From positions 1-64,000 of the forward strand of contig NZ_JADBGG010000001.1 of assembly GCF_014873765.1 (NCBI RefSeq): a DNA stretch of 64,000 bases. Direction: 5' to 3'. The translations under genes were made by a program, and so were the position numbers. Below are positions 33,930 to 43,279 of this stretch, one piece after another (the first letter of the stretch is position 1; each line of letters opens with the position of its first letter). The notes under the pieces were generated by a model, which saw nothing but the letters and a program-made list of their open reading frames with translations, was not told the DNA's origin and did no database searches. Origin of the DNA: Desulfomicrobium macestii. Its GTDB lineage: Bacteria; Desulfobacterota; Desulfovibrionia; Desulfovibrionales; Desulfomicrobiaceae.

Positions 33930-35396
33930 TTAGTTGAATCCGATCATCGGCCAGTAAGTCAGTGCCGCGGCTACGCAGATGGCCAGCAGGGTGAGGCACC
34001 AGGGGATGGCTACCTTGGAGAACTCGACCTGGGTGAAGTATCCGGTGCTGTAAGCGATGATTGTGGGAGGACAACCAATGACGAGCATGATGAAGGAGGT
34101 GGTCATGGGGGCGAGAAGACCGACGGTCTCGACGCTCATGTTCATCATGCTGGCCATGGGTAGGGTCACGGGCAGGCTCAGGGCCACGGCCGCCGAGTTG
34201 CTCATCATGCTCGACAGGGCCGAGCCAAAGAGGCCGATGCCGTAATAGGTGACGAAGGGGGAGTGCCCCTGGAGCAGCGGCAGGCAGACTTCGGCCAGGT
34301 ACTTGCCAAGGCCGCTGGAGAGCATGGCCGCGCCCAGGGAGACGCCGGAGCCGAAGACGATCCAGGATTCCCACGGGAACTTGTCACAGATGGTCTTGAA
34401 AGAGACCCAGCCGGGAGCACAGAAGCCTGCAAGGGCCAGTGCCGCGACCACGCTGACATGCCAGCCGGTCAGGTCGCCGGCGAACCACATGATGAATGCG
34501 GCGGAGAAGATTGCTGCCACACCCTTTTCAGCGCTGCTCATGGGCGGCATGGACTCGATCTTCACGGATGCGGGAAGTTCCTTTTCCTTGGGTCGGAAGT
34601 ACAGGAAACAGATGGCCCAGGTCGCTATGGCGGTGAAGATGGAGACCGGGAATTCGACGATGGCGTACTTCAGGAAGCCGATTTTGACCGCGACGCCCGT
34701 GGCCTCCAGAAGGTACTTCTGGGTGATGTCCACGGCCAGGGCGCAGCGGCCGCCGCCGAGCATGGTGCCGAAGCCGCCGGCCGATGCCGCCAGAGGAATG
34801 AGGATGATGAAGAATTTGCTCAGGTTGTTGCTCTTCTTCGGCGTGATGCCCATGCTCTGGAAGAGGGGTACAATGGCGAAGAGCATGATGATGGTGATGG
34901 TCGCGTCATGAAAGAGGGTCGAGAGCAGGGTGCTGCTTATGGCTATGAAGAAGCTGAGCTGCTTCACCTTTGTTCCCGCGAATTTCAGGATAAAGAAAAG
35001 CAGGCGTTTGGCCAGGCCGACCTCGTTCAGGATGACGCCGAACATGATGATCATCATGACGAACATGACGGTCCGGTTGGCGTATGGAGCCCAGGCCTGC
35101 GAACTGCCCGTAACCTTGAAAATGATCATGAGCGCCGTGGCCAGCAGGGCGGTAACGCCAATGGGAATGGCTTCGGATACCCATAGGAACACGATCGGGA
35201 GCAGGATGGCGCCCAGACGATGCGCTTCCACCGGGAGGGACTCCGGACGGGGCAGAAAGTAAATGAACAGAAAAAGACCAAGCGCGATGAGCAATTTGAT
35301 GATCATGGATTTGGATGACTGAGTCGGACCCTGGGGCTCTTCTTCGTGCATGAGGAGCTCATCTGGGGAAGTATCTCGCACGTCTTGTGCACTCAT
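33930..35396 (-). CDS. DASS (SLC13) family anion permease 2
   Basis: A 488-residue paralog of permease 1, with the same length and motif order: WVSEAIPIGVTALLAT, the re-entrant loop SAGGFGTMLGGGRCALAVDIT, and SNSAAVALSLPVTLPMASMM. The first loop is again GGGR where Ser-Asn-Thr is expected, and the residue after it differs (RCAL against RNPL in permease 1). The two carriers may thus differ in substrate. AAGGAG lies 7 bases before the ATG. It is 67 bases downstream of CBS gene 2, in the same order as the first set. Confidence 0.88.
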   Translation of the reverse strand: MSAQDVRDTSPDELLMHEEEPQGPTQSSKSMIIKLLIALGLFLFIYFLPRPESLPVEAHRLGAILLPIVFLWVSEAIPIGVTALLATALMIIFKVTGSSQAWAPYANRTVMFVMMIIMFGVILNEVGLAKRLLFFILKFAGTKVKQLSFFIAISSTLLSTLFHDATITIIMLFAIVPLFQSMGITPKKSNNLSKFFIILIPLAASAGGFGTMLGGGRCALAVDITQKYLLEATGVAVKIGFLKYAIVEFPVSIFTAIATWAICFLYFRPKEKELPASVKIESMPPMSSAEKGVAAIFSAAFIMWFAGDLTGWHVSVVAALALAGFCAPGWVSFKTICDKFPWESWIVFGSGVSLGAAMLSSGLGKYLAEVCLPLLQGHSPFVTYYGIGLFGSALSSMMSNSAAVALSLPVTLPMASMMNMSVETVGLLAPMTTSFIMLVIGCPPTIIAYSTGYFTQVEFSKVAIPWCLTLLAICVAAALTYWPMIGFN

Positions 35397-35463
35397 GGAT
35401 TTTCTCCTTTATTATTCAATATGTTAGCTTGGCAGTGACAACATCGCTTGAACAGAAGGTGAC

Positions 35464-36018
35464 TCAGAGGCCGCACGATTCTTTGATTCTGCGGCCAATT
35501 TCCTTGTACACGTCGGAAAAGCGCAACACGCCAATGAGCTTCTTGCCGTCCATGACGAAAAGAGAGTCATGCTTGAACATGACAAAGCGGTGGAAGGCAT
35601 TGTTCAGGTTCGCGTCCTGGTCGATGATCTGGGATGATTTTGGCGGCTGGATGAAATCCTTGACCAGGATATCCTTGGCAATGGCGCAGAGGTCGTCCAG
35701 GGGTTTGGCCCAAAGGGTGGTCTGCTCTTTCATGGGCTGGATCACGTAGCTGAACTTTTCAACGTACACGCTGCTCTGTTCGTCGACCAGTTTTTCGTAG
35801 TCCGGTTCGAGTCCTCGGACCACGTCGAGGGGTGAGAGCTTGCCGACGACCTTGTTTTCACTGTCGGTCACCAGCAGGATGCGCTGTTCGCGCTTGCCGG
35901 AAAGGTATTCCTCGTTGGCCCTCTCCAGAGCCATGACCGCTCCTGAGAAAGTTGCCGTGTCCGATATCCTGGGAAATTTGGCTATGGGGACCATGAAATC
36001 TTTTACGGATGCTTCCAT
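35464..36018 (-). CDS. CBS-domain pair protein 2
   Basis: A 184-residue protein with two CBS motifs: ASVKDFMVPIAKFPRISDTATF at the start (first CBS ending GKLSPLDVVRGLEP near 85) and LVKDFIQPP...DSLFVMDGKKLIGVLRFSDVY at the end. It resembles CBS protein 1 in layout. The ATG at 36018 was chosen at the conserved start, with AAGGAG 9 bases upstream. A longer opening exists, but its extra residues are not typical. It is the first gene of the leftward operon and faces a divergent sigma-54 activator. Confidence 0.86.
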   Translation of the reverse strand: MEASVKDFMVPIAKFPRISDTATFSGAVMALERANEEYLSGKREQRILLVTDSENKVVGKLSPLDVVRGLEPDYEKLVDEQSSVYVEKFSYVIQPMKEQTTLWAKPLDDLCAIAKDILVKDFIQPPKSSQIIDQDANLNNAFHRFVMFKHDSLFVMDGKKLIGVLRFSDVYKEIGRRIKESCGL

Positions 36019-36136
36019 TATCCATCGCTCCTTGGGGTTGGGCCGGAATTGATGATTGTGCACCATCTTCGCCTCCGACACAGGTTTATTGCCGATTTCA
36101 AGTCGTTAAATAATCTTGCAAACACTGTGGAGTGAT

Positions 36137-36153
36137 TAACAATTCCTGTGCCA
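36137..36153 (-). promoter_or_regulatory. Likely sigma-54 (-24/-12) promoter, leftward
   Basis: On the minus strand TTGGCACAGGAATTGTTA has GG, ten bases, then GT, close to TGGCAC-N5-TTGC (the second base of the -12 GC is T). The expected start is near 36125, about 105 bases before CBS gene 2. The adjacent divergent gene encodes a sigma-54 activator. Confidence 0.6.
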
Positions 36154-36226
36154 AGTTTTTTTTGCGCGATATGAATTTTTATATCTAAAACTCTGTTTTT
36201 AAATAATATTATTTTGATATAAAATT

Positions 36227-36241
36227 CACAAATAGTTTGTG
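36227..36241. promoter_or_regulatory. Inverted repeat, possible activator site
   Basis: CACAAATAGTTTGTG, perfect 6-bp arms with a 3-base centre. It lies 75-88 bases upstream of the leftward -24 element and 14 bases upstream of the rightward one. Its use by the activator is inference. Confidence 0.4.
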
Positions 36242-36254
36242 CTCTCTCGGTTTT

Positions 36255-36269
36255 TGGCAATGTTGTTGC
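36255..36269 (+). promoter_or_regulatory. Likely sigma-54 (-24/-12) promoter, rightward
   Basis: TGGCAATGTTGTTGC matches TGGCA-N6-TTGC with GG and GC separated by exactly ten bases. The expected start is near 36281, about 109 bases before the sigma-54 activator gene, suggesting self-activation. Confidence 0.65.
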
Positions 36270-36389
36270 GTAATTTTTGCTGTATATTGCTCTTTTTCTT
36301 CTTGAGCAAAGTGTACGGTGTCTGTTATCGGGAAGGAAAATTTGCGCGATTTGAGGCTGTTTCGGAAGGGGTGGAGAAATGGAGGAAGC

Positions 36390-38918
36390 ATGATCAAGCC
36401 GAAAGTAATTTTGGAATGGGCATCCCGGATGCGGCCCGGTGGACCTGTTCCAGCCAGGCGTAAACTCCGAACGCGTCTGCTCGTGACGCTTATCCCCACG
36501 TCTCTCATCGTGCTCGCGCTGATGGGATATGCAACGTATTGGGCGTCATCGGAATTTATCTCCCTCGCCCTTGAACGCAACTCACGGATTCATGCCGTTT
36601 CCACCGCCTATGCGGTGGAAACGTTGCTGGAGCGTTGCAAGCGGCAGCTTCTTTTTGCGGCCCGCAATCCCATGAGCGCGGAGGATATGGCCCGCTATTT
36701 AAGGGATATTCGGGAACTCGACGGCCTTGAGTTTGCGGAATTCGGCTTCATTCCCCTGCGTGAAGCAGATCCTGTTGTTTTTGTGAGTCGCGAGGGGAAA
36801 GAAATACGATTGACGCAGGATGAAGTGAACGGCATTCGGCCCGGTCCAGCGCTTCTGTATGCGCATGTTCGCGGTTTGAAAGCGGGTGAAGTGTGGCTGT
36901 CGGAGTTTAAAGAGGTGGAAACTCCCTATCCCAGTGCTGACAATCCGCGAGAACGCATGTCCTGTGTCGCGTTGCGTATGGTGACTCCCTATGTGGGTCC
37001 TGACGGAGAACTGGACGGGTACGCTTATCTTTCGCTTAACGCCAAGATGATCCGCAATGTGCTCTCTCTCTATGAGTCGTCCAATTCTCCCGTTTTCGCT
37101 TTCTCGCGCAATCCAAAGTTTCAGCGGTACACCTTTTTTTTCGATGTGGGGGGGTGGGTGCTTTTCCAGTCCGAATCGGAACAGGGTGACGATGCGCCTC
37201 TGCGTACCTTGAATATCCGGAAAACCTTGTCCGGGACTCTGGGCAGACCCGGTATGCCAGAGGCGTTCCGTCCCTCGGAGCGGAACGAAAATTATTGGCA
37301 GACCGTCGAGGATGTCCGCGATGGGCACAAGGACATTGTCCGGTCGCTCAATCGAGTGGAGTCCGCTTCGCCCTACAGTGACCATTTTCTTGCCTACGCT
37401 CCGGTACGCCTGCACCTGGCCCCGGATCAGGACGCAAGAATCATCGGCGGAATCGCCTACGAAGACCGCAGCGTGCTGGTCGACCTCGCAGGTTACAGGC
37501 ACATCGATGTCATGCTGATCATCAGCGCCATTTCCGTGCTGGTTCTGGTGCTGGCCATTGCTCTGGTGGCCAGGGGCACCACGCTGGGTCTGCAGGAACT
37601 TGCCTATGCGGTGAAGACTCTCACGGAAAAGGGAGAGTGGGAGGAAGTCCGTCTGATCGAGACGGGCTATGAGGCAGAGATGCTCAAGGATTCGATCAAT
37701 TCCATGATCAGGACACTGCAGGCGCAGTTTGAGGAGATCAAGTCAAAGGACCTGAAGATCGAGTCCGTGGCTTTGAAAGAACCGGCGGAACTGAGTATGG
37801 GGTCCTCCATATCCACATTGGACGCGGACTTTCCGGAACTTGTCGGTTCGGGGCCGCACATGAAGCAGATGAAACGCGTCATCATCAAGGCCAGCCAGGT
37901 CGAAGTGGACGTGCTTATCGAAGGCGAGACCGGTACGGGCAAGCAATTGGCCGCCGAAGCCGTTCATCGCCTGTCGTCCAGAAACGGCAAACCCTTCATC
38001 TCAATCAATTGCGGTGAACTGGACGAGAATCTCTTGCTCGATTCCCTGTTTGGTCACGTCAAAGGGGCGTTCACGGACGGTAAGGGGGACCGGCGCGGCG
38101 CTTTTCTGCAGGCCGATGGCGGGACGCTGTTTCTGGACGAGATTCAGTCCGCATCCATGAAGGTCCAGCAAGCCTTGTTGCGAGCTCTGTCCCTGCGCAA
38201 GATCAAGCCGCTGGGCAGCGACCAGGATGTGGACGTGAACGTGCGTCTTATCACGGCCACCAATGTCGATTTGAAGGCCCTGATCGGTGAAGGGAAGTTC
38301 CGTGAGGATCTCTATTACCGGCTCAAGGTCATTACCATCACAACCCCTCCGTTACGGGAGCAGCGGCAGAACATCCCGCTTTTGGCCATGCACTTCCTGA
38401 AAGAGGGGGAACACATGGCTGGAAGATCTGATCTCGCTCTTTCGCGCGGGGCCCTGAAAGCCCTTGTCTCCTATGATTGGCCAGGCAACATCCGCGAACT
38501 CAAGCATGTGATCATAACGGCGGCCGTGATGTCCGAGGGGCGCGTGATCCAGTCCGAGCAATTGGGCATCAACGGCAAGGCAAGAAATGAGGATGACGCA
38601 TTAAACCAGAGTGCGGATTCGTTTGTGCGGGAGAAAGGGGACGGTTTTGAAAATTCGTTTCCCGCAAGAACTGATAAAAAGAAACATGACACAGTATTGC
38701 CTTTGGATCTGAACCCCCGGCAGGTCATAGCATGCGAGTATGTACGGGGGCATGGGAGCATTTCGAGCAAGGACCTGCTCGATCTTCTCGATGGCGGCAT
38801 TTCAAAGAGAACCGCAAGCTATGACCTCCAGGACCTGGTCGGCCGCGGCCTGCTGGCAAGGATAGGTCGTGGTCCCTCGACGCGTTACGTGTGGCCCTCG
38901 GGCGGCGATTCGTCCTGA
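36390..38918 (+). CDS. Membrane-anchored sigma-54-dependent transcriptional activator
   Basis: An 842-residue activator with its own sensor. TM1 is near 28-50, with a periplasmic Cache-like region to about 365. TM2 is near 370-395, followed by a HAMP-like linker. The AAA+ domain, about 480-715, has Walker A GETGTGKQ, a GAFTDG loop where GAFTGA is usual, and Walker B TLFLDEIQ. The C-terminal ~60 residues (NPRQVIACEYVRGHGSISSKDLLDLL...TASYDLQDLVGRGLLARIG) resemble a winged-helix module rather than the Fis-type helix-turn-helix of most such activators. There is no receiver domain. The ATG at 36390 has GGAGG 4 bases upstream. Confidence 0.9.
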   Translation: MIKPKVILEWASRMRPGGPVPARRKLRTRLLVTLIPTSLIVLALMGYATYWASSEFISLALERNSRIHAVSTAYAVETLLERCKRQLLFAARNPMSAEDMARYLRDIRELDGLEFAEFGFIPLREADPVVFVSREGKEIRLTQDEVNGIRPGPALLYAHVRGLKAGEVWLSEFKEVETPYPSADNPRERMSCVALRMVTPYVGPDGELDGYAYLSLNAKMIRNVLSLYESSNSPVFAFSRNPKFQRYTFFFDVGGWVLFQSESEQGDDAPLRTLNIRKTLSGTLGRPGMPEAFRPSERNENYWQTVEDVRDGHKDIVRSLNRVESASPYSDHFLAYAPVRLHLAPDQDARIIGGIAYEDRSVLVDLAGYRHIDVMLIISAISVLVLVLAIALVARGTTLGLQELAYAVKTLTEKGEWEEVRLIETGYEAEMLKDSINSMIRTLQAQFEEIKSKDLKIESVALKEPAELSMGSSISTLDADFPELVGSGPHMKQMKRVIIKASQVEVDVLIEGETGTGKQLAAEAVHRLSSRNGKPFISINCGELDENLLLDSLFGHVKGAFTDGKGDRRGAFLQADGGTLFLDEIQSASMKVQQALLRALSLRKIKPLGSDQDVDVNVRLITATNVDLKALIGEGKFREDLYYRLKVITITTPPLREQRQNIPLLAMHFLKEGEHMAGRSDLALSRGALKALVSYDWPGNIRELKHVIITAAVMSEGRVIQSEQLGINGKARNEDDALNQSADSFVREKGDGFENSFPARTDKKKHDTVLPLDLNPRQVIACEYVRGHGSISSKDLLDLLDGGISKRTASYDLQDLVGRGLLARIGRGPSTRYVWPSGGDSS

Positions 38919-39021
38919 TCGGTATCGCTGTTGCACCCTCTTCCGGGGTCGGCTATGGGTGATCTGCCAAGTTGAATAACGGGTCATTGGTTGTTTCAGG
39001 AAGTATTCCTCAGGAGCACGT

Positions 39022-40689
39022 ATGTCTGTATTTGGGCTCAAGGATCTCGGGACAAAGATTGCCATCACGGCGTTGGGTTTTTCGCTGATTCCGCTTATCG
39101 TCCTGGGTGCGACCATGTACTCCATGTTCGCCTCGGCCTACCACACCAAAGTCCGCTCCAATCTGATGACCCTGGCCGAGAACAAACGTCAGGGAATCGA
39201 TCTCTTTTTGCGGGAACAGGTTTCCCAGTTGCGCACCCTTGCCTATGCCCACTCCATTGAAGACCTCTCCTCCCAGGAGAAACTCGAGCAGATTCTGAGC
39301 ACGATGCAGTTGAGTTCCCGTACGTTTATCGATTTGGGACTCATCAACGAGGAGGGGGTGCATGTCAGCTACTCCGGACCGTACAATCTCTCCGAGGTGA
39401 ATTACAAAAACGAAGAATGGTTCAACCAGGTAATGGTTCGGAAGATCTACGTTTCTGACGTGTTTGAGGGATTTCGCGGCTTCCCTCACATGATCATCGC
39501 CGTAAAAAAGCAGGAGAGAGGCAAGGTCTGGATTTTACGGGCCACCATCGACTCGGATATTTTTGATTCTTTGGTGCGCTGGTTGCAACTCGGGGATCTT
39601 GGTGACGCCTACCTTGTGAATCGCAACGGCGAATTGCAGACAAAACCAAGGTTCGGAAACAAAAGCCAGGAAATCTACGCGGCCTTTCTCGGCAGTCCAT
39701 TTTCCGGGGCCAAGGTGGCAGAATTCGAGTCCGAGAGAAAGAAAGTGTTCGTCGGAGGGATCTGGCTGGAGCAGAAAAACTGGCTTCTGGTCATCGAGGA
39801 GGACATGCGCGGAGAACTCCAGCCCCTTTTTGAGACCCAGACAGCGACATGGGCCGTGGTTGGTGGGGGCATCATTTTCATCATAGTCGGCACCCTCATG
39901 ATCACGCGCATGATCGTCGCACAGCAGGAGCGCAGTGAAAGGGAGCAGGCTCAACTCAACGAGGAATTGATCCAGTCCAGCAAGATGGCGGCGCTGGGAA
40001 AACTGGCCGCTGGCGTGGCGCATGAAGTCAATAATCCGCTGGCAGTTATCCGGGAAAAAGCTGGCTGGATGAGGGATCTGCTGGAAGAAGAGGATGTGAA
40101 GGCAAGTCCGAATTTTCAGGAATTCGGAGACGCCGTGGATAAAATCGAGCATCATGTCGAACGGGCTGGGCAGGTCGTGCATCGCATGCTGGGTTTTGCA
40201 CGGCGAATGGAGCCTGTCTGCAACGATCTCTACATAAATGATGTGCTCAAACAGACCTCCGCTTTTCTGGACAATGAAATCCGGTTCCGGAACATCCAGC
40301 TCGTCTGGAATCTGGCTCAGGATCTGCCGACTATTCAATCCGATGCTGCCCAGATTCAGCAGGTGCTTCTCAACCTCCTCAACAATGCCATCGATGCCAT
40401 AGGCCGTAACGGTAACATCACGGTATCCACAGGTTACGATGATGAATCGGATATGGTGCGCATCAGCATACGTGATGACGGTCCGGGCATGGACAAGGAG
40501 GTCCAGCGGCGCATTTTCGATCCGTTCTTCACGACCAAGAGAGTAGGAGAGGGAACGGGGCTTGGGCTTTCCATCAGCTACTCCATAATAAACAAACTGG
40601 GCGGCATCATCCGCTTCGACAGCGAAGTCGGTCATGGTACCGAATTTACAATCCTTTTGCCGGTGAAACATCATGACAGAAAGGAATAA
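39022..40689 (+). CDS. Sensor histidine kinase with Cache domain
   Basis: A 555-residue kinase. TM1 is near 12-35 and a periplasmic dCache sensor follows (about 40-275; NEEGVHVSYSGPYNLSEVNYKNEEWF is typical). TM2 is near 280-305. The kinase core starts with SKMAALGKLAAGVAHEVNNPLAVI (H-box) and has LLNNAIDAIGRNG, DDGPGMDKEVQRRIFDPFFTTK and GTGLGLSISYSI. It belongs to the NtrB-like group, as do the other two kinases of this locus. AGGAG lies 6 bases before the ATG. The receiver gene downstream overlaps its end by 17 bases. Confidence 0.93.
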   Translation: MSVFGLKDLGTKIAITALGFSLIPLIVLGATMYSMFASAYHTKVRSNLMTLAENKRQGIDLFLREQVSQLRTLAYAHSIEDLSSQEKLEQILSTMQLSSRTFIDLGLINEEGVHVSYSGPYNLSEVNYKNEEWFNQVMVRKIYVSDVFEGFRGFPHMIIAVKKQERGKVWILRATIDSDIFDSLVRWLQLGDLGDAYLVNRNGELQTKPRFGNKSQEIYAAFLGSPFSGAKVAEFESERKKVFVGGIWLEQKNWLLVIEEDMRGELQPLFETQTATWAVVGGGIIFIIVGTLMITRMIVAQQERSEREQAQLNEELIQSSKMAALGKLAAGVAHEVNNPLAVIREKAGWMRDLLEEEDVKASPNFQEFGDAVDKIEHHVERAGQVVHRMLGFARRMEPVCNDLYINDVLKQTSAFLDNEIRFRNIQLVWNLAQDLPTIQSDAAQIQQVLLNLLNNAIDAIGRNGNITVSTGYDDESDMVRISIRDDGPGMDKEVQRRIFDPFFTTKRVGEGTGLGLSISYSIINKLGGIIRFDSEVGHGTEFTILLPVKHHDRKE

Positions 40690-41086
40690 TTCACAGATGG
40701 CATCTGTGCATGCAGGCCCGTCGGTTCTTGTGGTCGATGACGAGCAGGATTTTGTTGAAACCCTGGTCAAGCGCATGGAACGCAGGGGGTTCAAGGTCGC
40801 GGGAGTTGGCAGCGGGCAGGAGGCGTTGCTGTTGCTTGGCAAAGAGCATTACGATGTGGTCATCCTCGATGTGATGATGCCGGGAATCGACGGGATCGAG
40901 ACCTTGCGGGAGATCAAGCTCGCATGGCCCAAGATCCAGGTCATTCTGCTCTCTGGGCATGGCGGCGAGGAAATGGGGCTGCGCGGAATGGCATACGGGG
41001 CCTATTCGTACCTGCTCAAGCCCGTGGCCTTGAAGACAATAGTGGAAACAACATACACGGCGTTCGAAGAGGCTGGGGTTCGCTAG
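40673..41086 (+). CDS. Receiver-only response regulator 3
   Basis: A 137-residue single receiver: VLVVDDEQDF, the acceptor Asp in VVILDVMMPG, Ser in VILLSGHGG and Lys in YLLKPVALKT. There is no output domain. I start it at 40673, overlapping the kinase gene by 17 bases; an alternative ATG at 40697 would give 129 residues. It is probably the partner of the preceding kinase, given the overlap, and is followed 9 bases later by a second kinase. Confidence 0.88.
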   Translation: MTERNNSQMASVHAGPSVLVVDDEQDFVETLVKRMERRGFKVAGVGSGQEALLLLGKEHYDVVILDVMMPGIDGIETLREIKLAWPKIQVILLSGHGGEEMGLRGMAYGAYSYLLKPVALKTIVETTYTAFEEAGVR

Positions 41087-41095
41087 CGGGAAGAC

Positions 41096-42775
41096 ATGCG
41101 TCAGTACACAAGACAGACCATAAAGCGGAATTTTTTCGCGGCCATGCTGCTGGCTCCTTTCATTCCCGTGCTGCTGGCACTTGGGACGGGCGGGTATCTT
41201 TTCTGGAATCATGTCCAGCAGGGAGCGCTCGGCAGATTGACACTCCTCTCAGTAGGCAGCGCTCGAGTCGTCGACCTTTTTCTGGATGATTTCCTGGGTG
41301 ACTTGACGATGGCCCAGGTCCATCTGTCCGAACATTCCGATTCCATCGGGTTGCGTGATGTTTTTGACAGGCTTTCCGTCAAGCACACGCGGCTTGTCGA
41401 TGTCGCCCTGATCGACCCGGAGGGGCTGGTGAAGGCTTATGCGGGGCCCAGCGTTTACACAGGCACGCACATCGTCCCCGGACAGTGGCTGAGTGAGGCG
41501 CTGCAAAGGGGCAGCAGCGTAAGTGGCGTCATCTCCGGGCAGATGGGCCTGCCTCACTGCATTGTGGCGTTGCGGTTAAACTCCGGAAATGAGCCGCTCA
41601 TCCTGCGCGCGTCCCTTGATTTGGAAATTTTTGCCCAGATGCTCATGGATGTCCGCGACGAGGGGACCGAACTGTTTCTCGTCAACCGGGAAGGGGAAGT
41701 CATTGCCGGAAGCGGCGGACAGATTCTGACCAGAGAGCGCGGACTGGTTGAACATGTCTTCATGGAAAGAGTCGGGACGGCATTCCACGACTCGCGTTCC
41801 GATACGGCATATTCAAGCGTTGTCCTGCGCCATGGCGGTTGGATTCTGGCTGCGCGTAAACAGATGGGCGCGATTTTCAGCGCCGCTGACTCTACGGTCC
41901 TTTTTATGGGGATGTCTCTGCTTTCCGCAGGCATTGTTGTCTTCCTGTCCTCGCTTTACCTGACCGGCTACGTCGAAAAAATGTTGCGGCAGCGTGACGA
42001 GGAGCGTGAGGTGCTGCGAGAACAGCTCTATCGTGCCGGACGGCTGGCTGAACTCGGCGAGATGGCTGCGGGATTTGCACATGAGATCAACAACCCCTTG
42101 CAGATCATGAAAAGCGATCAGGCCTACATGGAGATGCTGTTGCAGGATTTTCGGGACAGGGCCGCGTCGGACGTCGCTTTTTTGAATGACGTGAACGAGA
42201 TGGCTGCGAGCATCAATCAGCTCAAGCTTCAGATCGACCGTTGCGCGCGGATCACCCATTCGATTTTGAGTTTCGGCCGGGCGGGAAACTCCGAGGCGCA
42301 GAACATCGATCTTGGCAAGTTCATTCCTGAAGTTCTGACCATGATCCAAAAAAAGATTCAGCTGAGCAATATCGCCCTGCATGTCGACATGCCTGCTTCT
42401 CGGCTGCTTGTGCATGTCGATCCTGCCCGTTTGCAGCAGGTTCTTCTGAATCTGCTCAACAACGCCATGTACGCCGTCAGTGAGGTTTCCAATATCAGGC
42501 CCGGAGAAATCGTGCTCTCATGTTCGGCCGAGGGTGCCGACCAGGTGCGTGTCGAGATCAGGGATAACGGGAGCGGGATCGGCGTGGATCAGCAGAAGCT
42601 TATTTTTACGCCCTTCTACACCACCAAGCCCGCCGGAAGCGGTACCGGCCTTGGGTTGTCCTTGTGCCATGGCATTGTGGAGAGCATGAAGGGTGTTCTG
42701 GATTTTACCAGCGTGAAGGGGCAGGGGTCGGCTTTTTTTCTCCTCCTGCCCAGGGTTTCATCTTCCGCGGATTGA
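41096..42775 (+). CDS. Sensor histidine kinase, second rightward
   Basis: A 559-residue membrane kinase of the same design as the one upstream. TM1 is near 14-38, a Cache-like periplasmic domain spans about 40-265, and TM2 is near 275-295. The kinase core has LAELGEMAAGFAHEINNPLQIMK (H-box), LLNNAMYAVSEV, DNGSGIGVDQQKLIFTPFYTTK and GTGLGLSLCHGI. It lies 9 bases after the receiver gene, in one operon with it. Confidence 0.92.
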   Translation: MRQYTRQTIKRNFFAAMLLAPFIPVLLALGTGGYLFWNHVQQGALGRLTLLSVGSARVVDLFLDDFLGDLTMAQVHLSEHSDSIGLRDVFDRLSVKHTRLVDVALIDPEGLVKAYAGPSVYTGTHIVPGQWLSEALQRGSSVSGVISGQMGLPHCIVALRLNSGNEPLILRASLDLEIFAQMLMDVRDEGTELFLVNREGEVIAGSGGQILTRERGLVEHVFMERVGTAFHDSRSDTAYSSVVLRHGGWILAARKQMGAIFSAADSTVLFMGMSLLSAGIVVFLSSLYLTGYVEKMLRQRDEEREVLREQLYRAGRLAELGEMAAGFAHEINNPLQIMKSDQAYMEMLLQDFRDRAASDVAFLNDVNEMAASINQLKLQIDRCARITHSILSFGRAGNSEAQNIDLGKFIPEVLTMIQKKIQLSNIALHVDMPASRLLVHVDPARLQQVLLNLLNNAMYAVSEVSNIRPGEIVLSCSAEGADQVRVEIRDNGSGIGVDQQKLIFTPFYTTKPAGSGTGLGLSLCHGIVESMKGVLDFTSVKGQGSAFFLLLPRVSSSAD

Positions 42776-42858
42776 CGGAAAGAGGTGCATCCGCCCTGCC
42801 GGTCTCTTTCATCAAGGCCCGGTCTGTCGTGTATATGCGAGCTTACTAAGAGGTGACT

Positions 42859-43248
42859 ATGGATGATGCATTGCGGGTCCTGCTTGTCGATGACGAGGAA
42901 AGCTATCTGGAAACCGCGGCCAAGATATTCAGGCGCAAGGGCGTTGACGTGGAGCTTTGCTCCATTGGCAGGGACGTGGTGGGAATTCTCAGGGAAAAGA
43001 AATGTCAGGTGGTCGTGCTTGACCTGAAGATGCCCGGAATGACGGGACAGGAAGTGCTCCGGGAAATCAAGGGCAGCCTCCCGGCCGTGCAGGTGATCAT
43101 TCTCACCGGTCACGCCACTTCGGATGATGCAGCCGTCTGCCTGACCAGCGGCGCTTTTGATTTTTTGATCAAACCGATTGAAATGAGCCACCTTCTTGAC
43201 AGGATCAAGACGGCTTACGATATGTGGAAACTTTCTTCGGACAATTGA
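42859..43248 (+). CDS. Receiver-only response regulator 4
   Basis: A 129-residue receiver with LLVDDEESY, the acceptor Asp in VVVLDLKMPG, Thr in VIILTGHATS and Lys in FLIKPIEMSH. There is no output domain. The ATG at 42859 is preceded by AGAGG. It lies 83 bases after the second kinase and 31 bases before the receiver-CBS fusion. Confidence 0.9.
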   Translation: MDDALRVLLVDDEESYLETAAKIFRRKGVDVELCSIGRDVVGILREKKCQVVVLDLKMPGMTGQEVLREIKGSLPAVQVIILTGHATSDDAAVCLTSGAFDFLIKPIEMSHLLDRIKTAYDMWKLSSDN

Positions 43249-43279
43249 TTTTCAAAAGGAAGAGACAAGGAGAGTCGCC

